Shown one piece after another: positions 21,844 to 23,273 of a stretch of DNA of 23,273 nucleotides. The position numbers and the translations under genes were made by a program. Source of the DNA: an uncultured Peptococcaceae bacterium. GTDB taxonomy: Bacteria > Bacillota > Peptococcia > Peptococcales > Peptococcaceae. The notes beneath the pieces are model-generated. The model was not told where the DNA came from. It saw only the letters and a list, made by a program, of their open reading frames with translations, and made no database searches. The number at the start of each line of letters is the position of its first letter. Position 1 is the first letter of the stretch. Location of the stretch: contig USPE01000003.1 in the NCBI GenBank assembly GCA_900556545.1, forward strand, positions 1-23,273. The letters are read 5' to 3'.

Positions 21844-22634
21844 AAGATATTACAATAGGTCAGTATCTGCCTGGCCATTCTTTTTTGCATTCATTGGATC
21901 CTCGTACAAAGATTATAGCGGTTTTGATATATATGATATCTTTATTTGTTGTCAATAATTTTTTTGGATTGGGATTTATGTTGTTGTTGTCCGTTGTTGT
22001 TGTTTTGACATCGCAAATTCCTGTAAAATTCTTTTTTCGAGGTATAAAAGCAATCATCTTTATCGTGAGTTTAACTGTAATCTTACAGATGTTTATGACA
22101 CCTGGTGAGATAATGTGGCAATTTGGAATTTTCAAAATTACAAAAGAAGGTATCCATCAGGCAATTTTTATGGGGACAAGATTAATCTTACTGGTTAGTG
22201 TAACTTCAATATTAACGTTAACTACAACGCCTATTTCATTAACAGATGGTATAGAACATTTACTTAAACCATTTCAGCGTTTTGGAGTACCTGCCCATGA
22301 ACTTGCGATGATGATGACAATTGCATTGCGATTTATTCCTACTTTAATTGAGGAAACGGAAAAGATTATGAAAGCACAGACTGCGCGTGGTGCTGATTTT
22401 GAAAGTGGAAATTTGGTTCAAAGGGCCAAGGCAATGATTCCTTTGCTGGTGCCGCTCTTTTTAAATGCGGTAAAACGAGCTGATGAACTGGCCATGGCTA
22501 TGGAGGCTCGTTGTTATCATGGCGGAGAAAATCGAACCAGATTAAAAGCGTTGCAGTATACCAAACGAGATTATGTGGCTGCTGTTTTATGCATTGGAAT
22601 GGTGGTAGGTGCGTTTACAAGCAGATTTATTTAA
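21837..22634 (+). CDS. ecfT: ECF transporter transmembrane coupling subunit EcfT
   Basis: EcfT, 265 residues, the membrane scaffold that couples the two ATPases to the substrate-specific S components. It starts with the family block GQYLPGHSFLHSLDPRTKI, has several hydrophobic segments, TTTPISLTDGIEHLL and ALRFIPTLIEE, and two coupling helices. The first carries the canonical Ala-Arg-Gly (AQTARGADF). The second reads Ala-Arg-Cys (AMEARCYHGG), a variant I recognise from other EcfT proteins. ATG 21837 follows an all-G SD (AAGGGGGGG). The stop is 10 nt before truA. Confidence 0.96.
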   Translation: MLKDITIGQYLPGHSFLHSLDPRTKIIAVLIYMISLFVVNNFFGLGFMLLLSVVVVLTSQIPVKFFFRGIKAIIFIVSLTVILQMFMTPGEIMWQFGIFKITKEGIHQAIFMGTRLILLVSVTSILTLTTTPISLTDGIEHLLKPFQRFGVPAHELAMMMTIALRFIPTLIEETEKIMKAQTARGADFESGNLVQRAKAMIPLLVPLFLNAVKRADELAMAMEARCYHGGENRTRLKALQYTKRDYVAAVLCIGMVVGAFTSRFI

Positions 22635-22644
22635 TGGAGGAAAT

Positions 22645-23273
22645 ATGCGTAATATAAAAGCCGTGGTTCAGTATGATGGCAGCCGATATTATGGATTTCA
22701 AGCACAATTGGATCCGGATAATATTCCTACTGTGCAGGAAGTATTGGAAGAAGCTATTGGAGGGCTGTTAAAAGAACCGACAAGGGTGCATAGTGCTGGC
22801 AGAACAGATAGCGGTGTGCATGCCCTGGGACAAGTGGTACATTTTTATACAGAATCAAGAATTCCTGTAGATAAGCTAGCAAATGCTATTAATCAGCACT
22901 TACCGCAGGATGTCTATATCTTATCTACAGAAGAAGTAAGTCTGGAATTCCATTCCAGAAAATGTGCCTTGGGAAAGCATTATCAGTATAAGGTTTGGAA
23001 CAGTGACGAAATAACTGTATTTGGCAATCAGTATTTTTACCGTTATCCTGGCAAACTGGATGATAATTTAATGCTGCAAGCATGCAAGTTATTGGAAGGA
23101 ACTCATAACTATCAAGGCTTTTGTTCAGCGGGAAGTACTGTGAAAAATTTTGTGCGTACAGTTTATTATATGCACATGCGTCGTGATGGAGATTGGTTGA
23201 TTTTTGATGTATATGGTAACGGGTTTTTATATAATATGGTACGAATTATGGTGGGTACGGTATTAGATATTGG
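22645..23273 (+). CDS. truA: tRNA pseudouridine synthase A, 5' part (runs off window)
   Basis: The first 209 codons of TruA, which makes pseudouridine at positions 38-40 of the tRNA anticodon stem. The catalytic Asp is D55 in AGRTDSGVHALGQ. The opening NIKAVVQYDGSRYYGFQ and the later GNGFLYNMVRIMVGT block are diagnostic. ATG 22645 follows GGAGG with a short 4-nt spacer, 10 nt after ecfT, so it appears to be in the same transcript. The remaining C-terminal part, about 35-40 residues, lies to the right. In Bacillota rplM and rpsI commonly follow. Confidence 0.96.
   Translation, partial: MRNIKAVVQYDGSRYYGFQAQLDPDNIPTVQEVLEEAIGGLLKEPTRVHSAGRTDSGVHALGQVVHFYTESRIPVDKLANAINQHLPQDVYILSTEEVSLEFHSRKCALGKHYQYKVWNSDEITVFGNQYFYRYPGKLDDNLMLQACKLLEGTHNYQGFCSAGSTVKNFVRTVYYMHMRRDGDWLIFDVYGNGFLYNMVRIMVGTVLDI

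Noticed and set aside
21837..22634. Second EcfT coupling motif reads Ala-Arg-Cys instead of Ala-Arg-Gly, first taken as a lost key residue
   Set aside because: EARCY(R/H)GG is a form I recognise from other Bacillota EcfT proteins, so it is likely a normal variant.
1..23273. CRISPR arrays, tRNA or rRNA genes, insertion sequences, attachment sites
   Set aside because: Reading through the window I saw no spaced direct-repeat array, no cloverleaf-like segment with a CCA end, no transposase motifs and no terminal repeats. The intergenic spaces are too short for most of these.

Overview
The window looks ordinary for a low-to-moderate GC Bacillota chromosome. It holds one complete S10-spc-alpha ribosomal protein supercluster (about 5.0-20.1 kb), with unrelated metabolic and transport genes upstream and the usual ecfA1-ecfA2-ecfT-truA block downstream. 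All genes are on the + strand. The gene order, the zinc-binding forms of S14, S4, L24, L36 and adenylate kinase, strong Shine-Dalgarno (SD) sequences and U-rich terminators all point to Bacillota. The TRAP transporter upstream and the codon style would suit the Negativicutes, but that placement is an inference.

Bases 1-1362 hold the 3' end of a glycerol kinase gene (glpK) and a complete carbon-nitrogen hydrolase gene of the Nit type, closed by a strong terminator. Bases 1363-1706 are non-coding and carry a good sigma-A promoter (TTGACT-N17-TATACT) with an inverted repeat just upstream. Bases 1707-4621 encode a three-part TRAP transporter: binding lipoprotein (dctP), small membrane subunit (dctQ) and large membrane subunit (dctM). 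A terminator lies between dctP and dctQ, followed by two more stem-loops. dctM is broken by a frameshift near codon 115. Restoring 4 bases recovers the family spacing exactly, so this copy is either a pseudogene or an assembly error. A clean terminator ends the unit.

Bases 4622-5034 are non-coding. They carry two candidate promoters, the second with an A/T-tract (UP-like) element, and a structured leader of about 120 nt before rpsJ. From 5035 to 20088 run 26 ribosomal protein genes plus secY, adk, map, infA and rpoA, with gaps of at most 51 nt, several overlaps and no internal terminator that I can see. Nine of these 31 genes start with GTG or TTG. For dctP, rplD, rplX, rpsE, adk, rpsM, rpsD and the Nit hydrolase the start was placed from the SD sequence and the family N-terminus rather than the longest reading frame. 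A possible internal promoter sits just before rpoA.

After rplQ there is a perfect 13-bp hairpin without a U-run. Then come the two ATPases and the transmembrane coupling subunit of a group II ECF vitamin transporter, overlapping one another, and truA, which runs off the right edge. Together the genes supply ribosome assembly, protein secretion, N-terminal Met removal, nucleotide balance, translation initiation and the RNA polymerase alpha subunit.

I found no undescribed multi-gene system. The points most worth a second look are the dctM frameshift, the dctP-dctQ intergenic structures, the operator-like repeat before dctP, the rpsJ leader, and the hairpin before the SD-less ecfA1.
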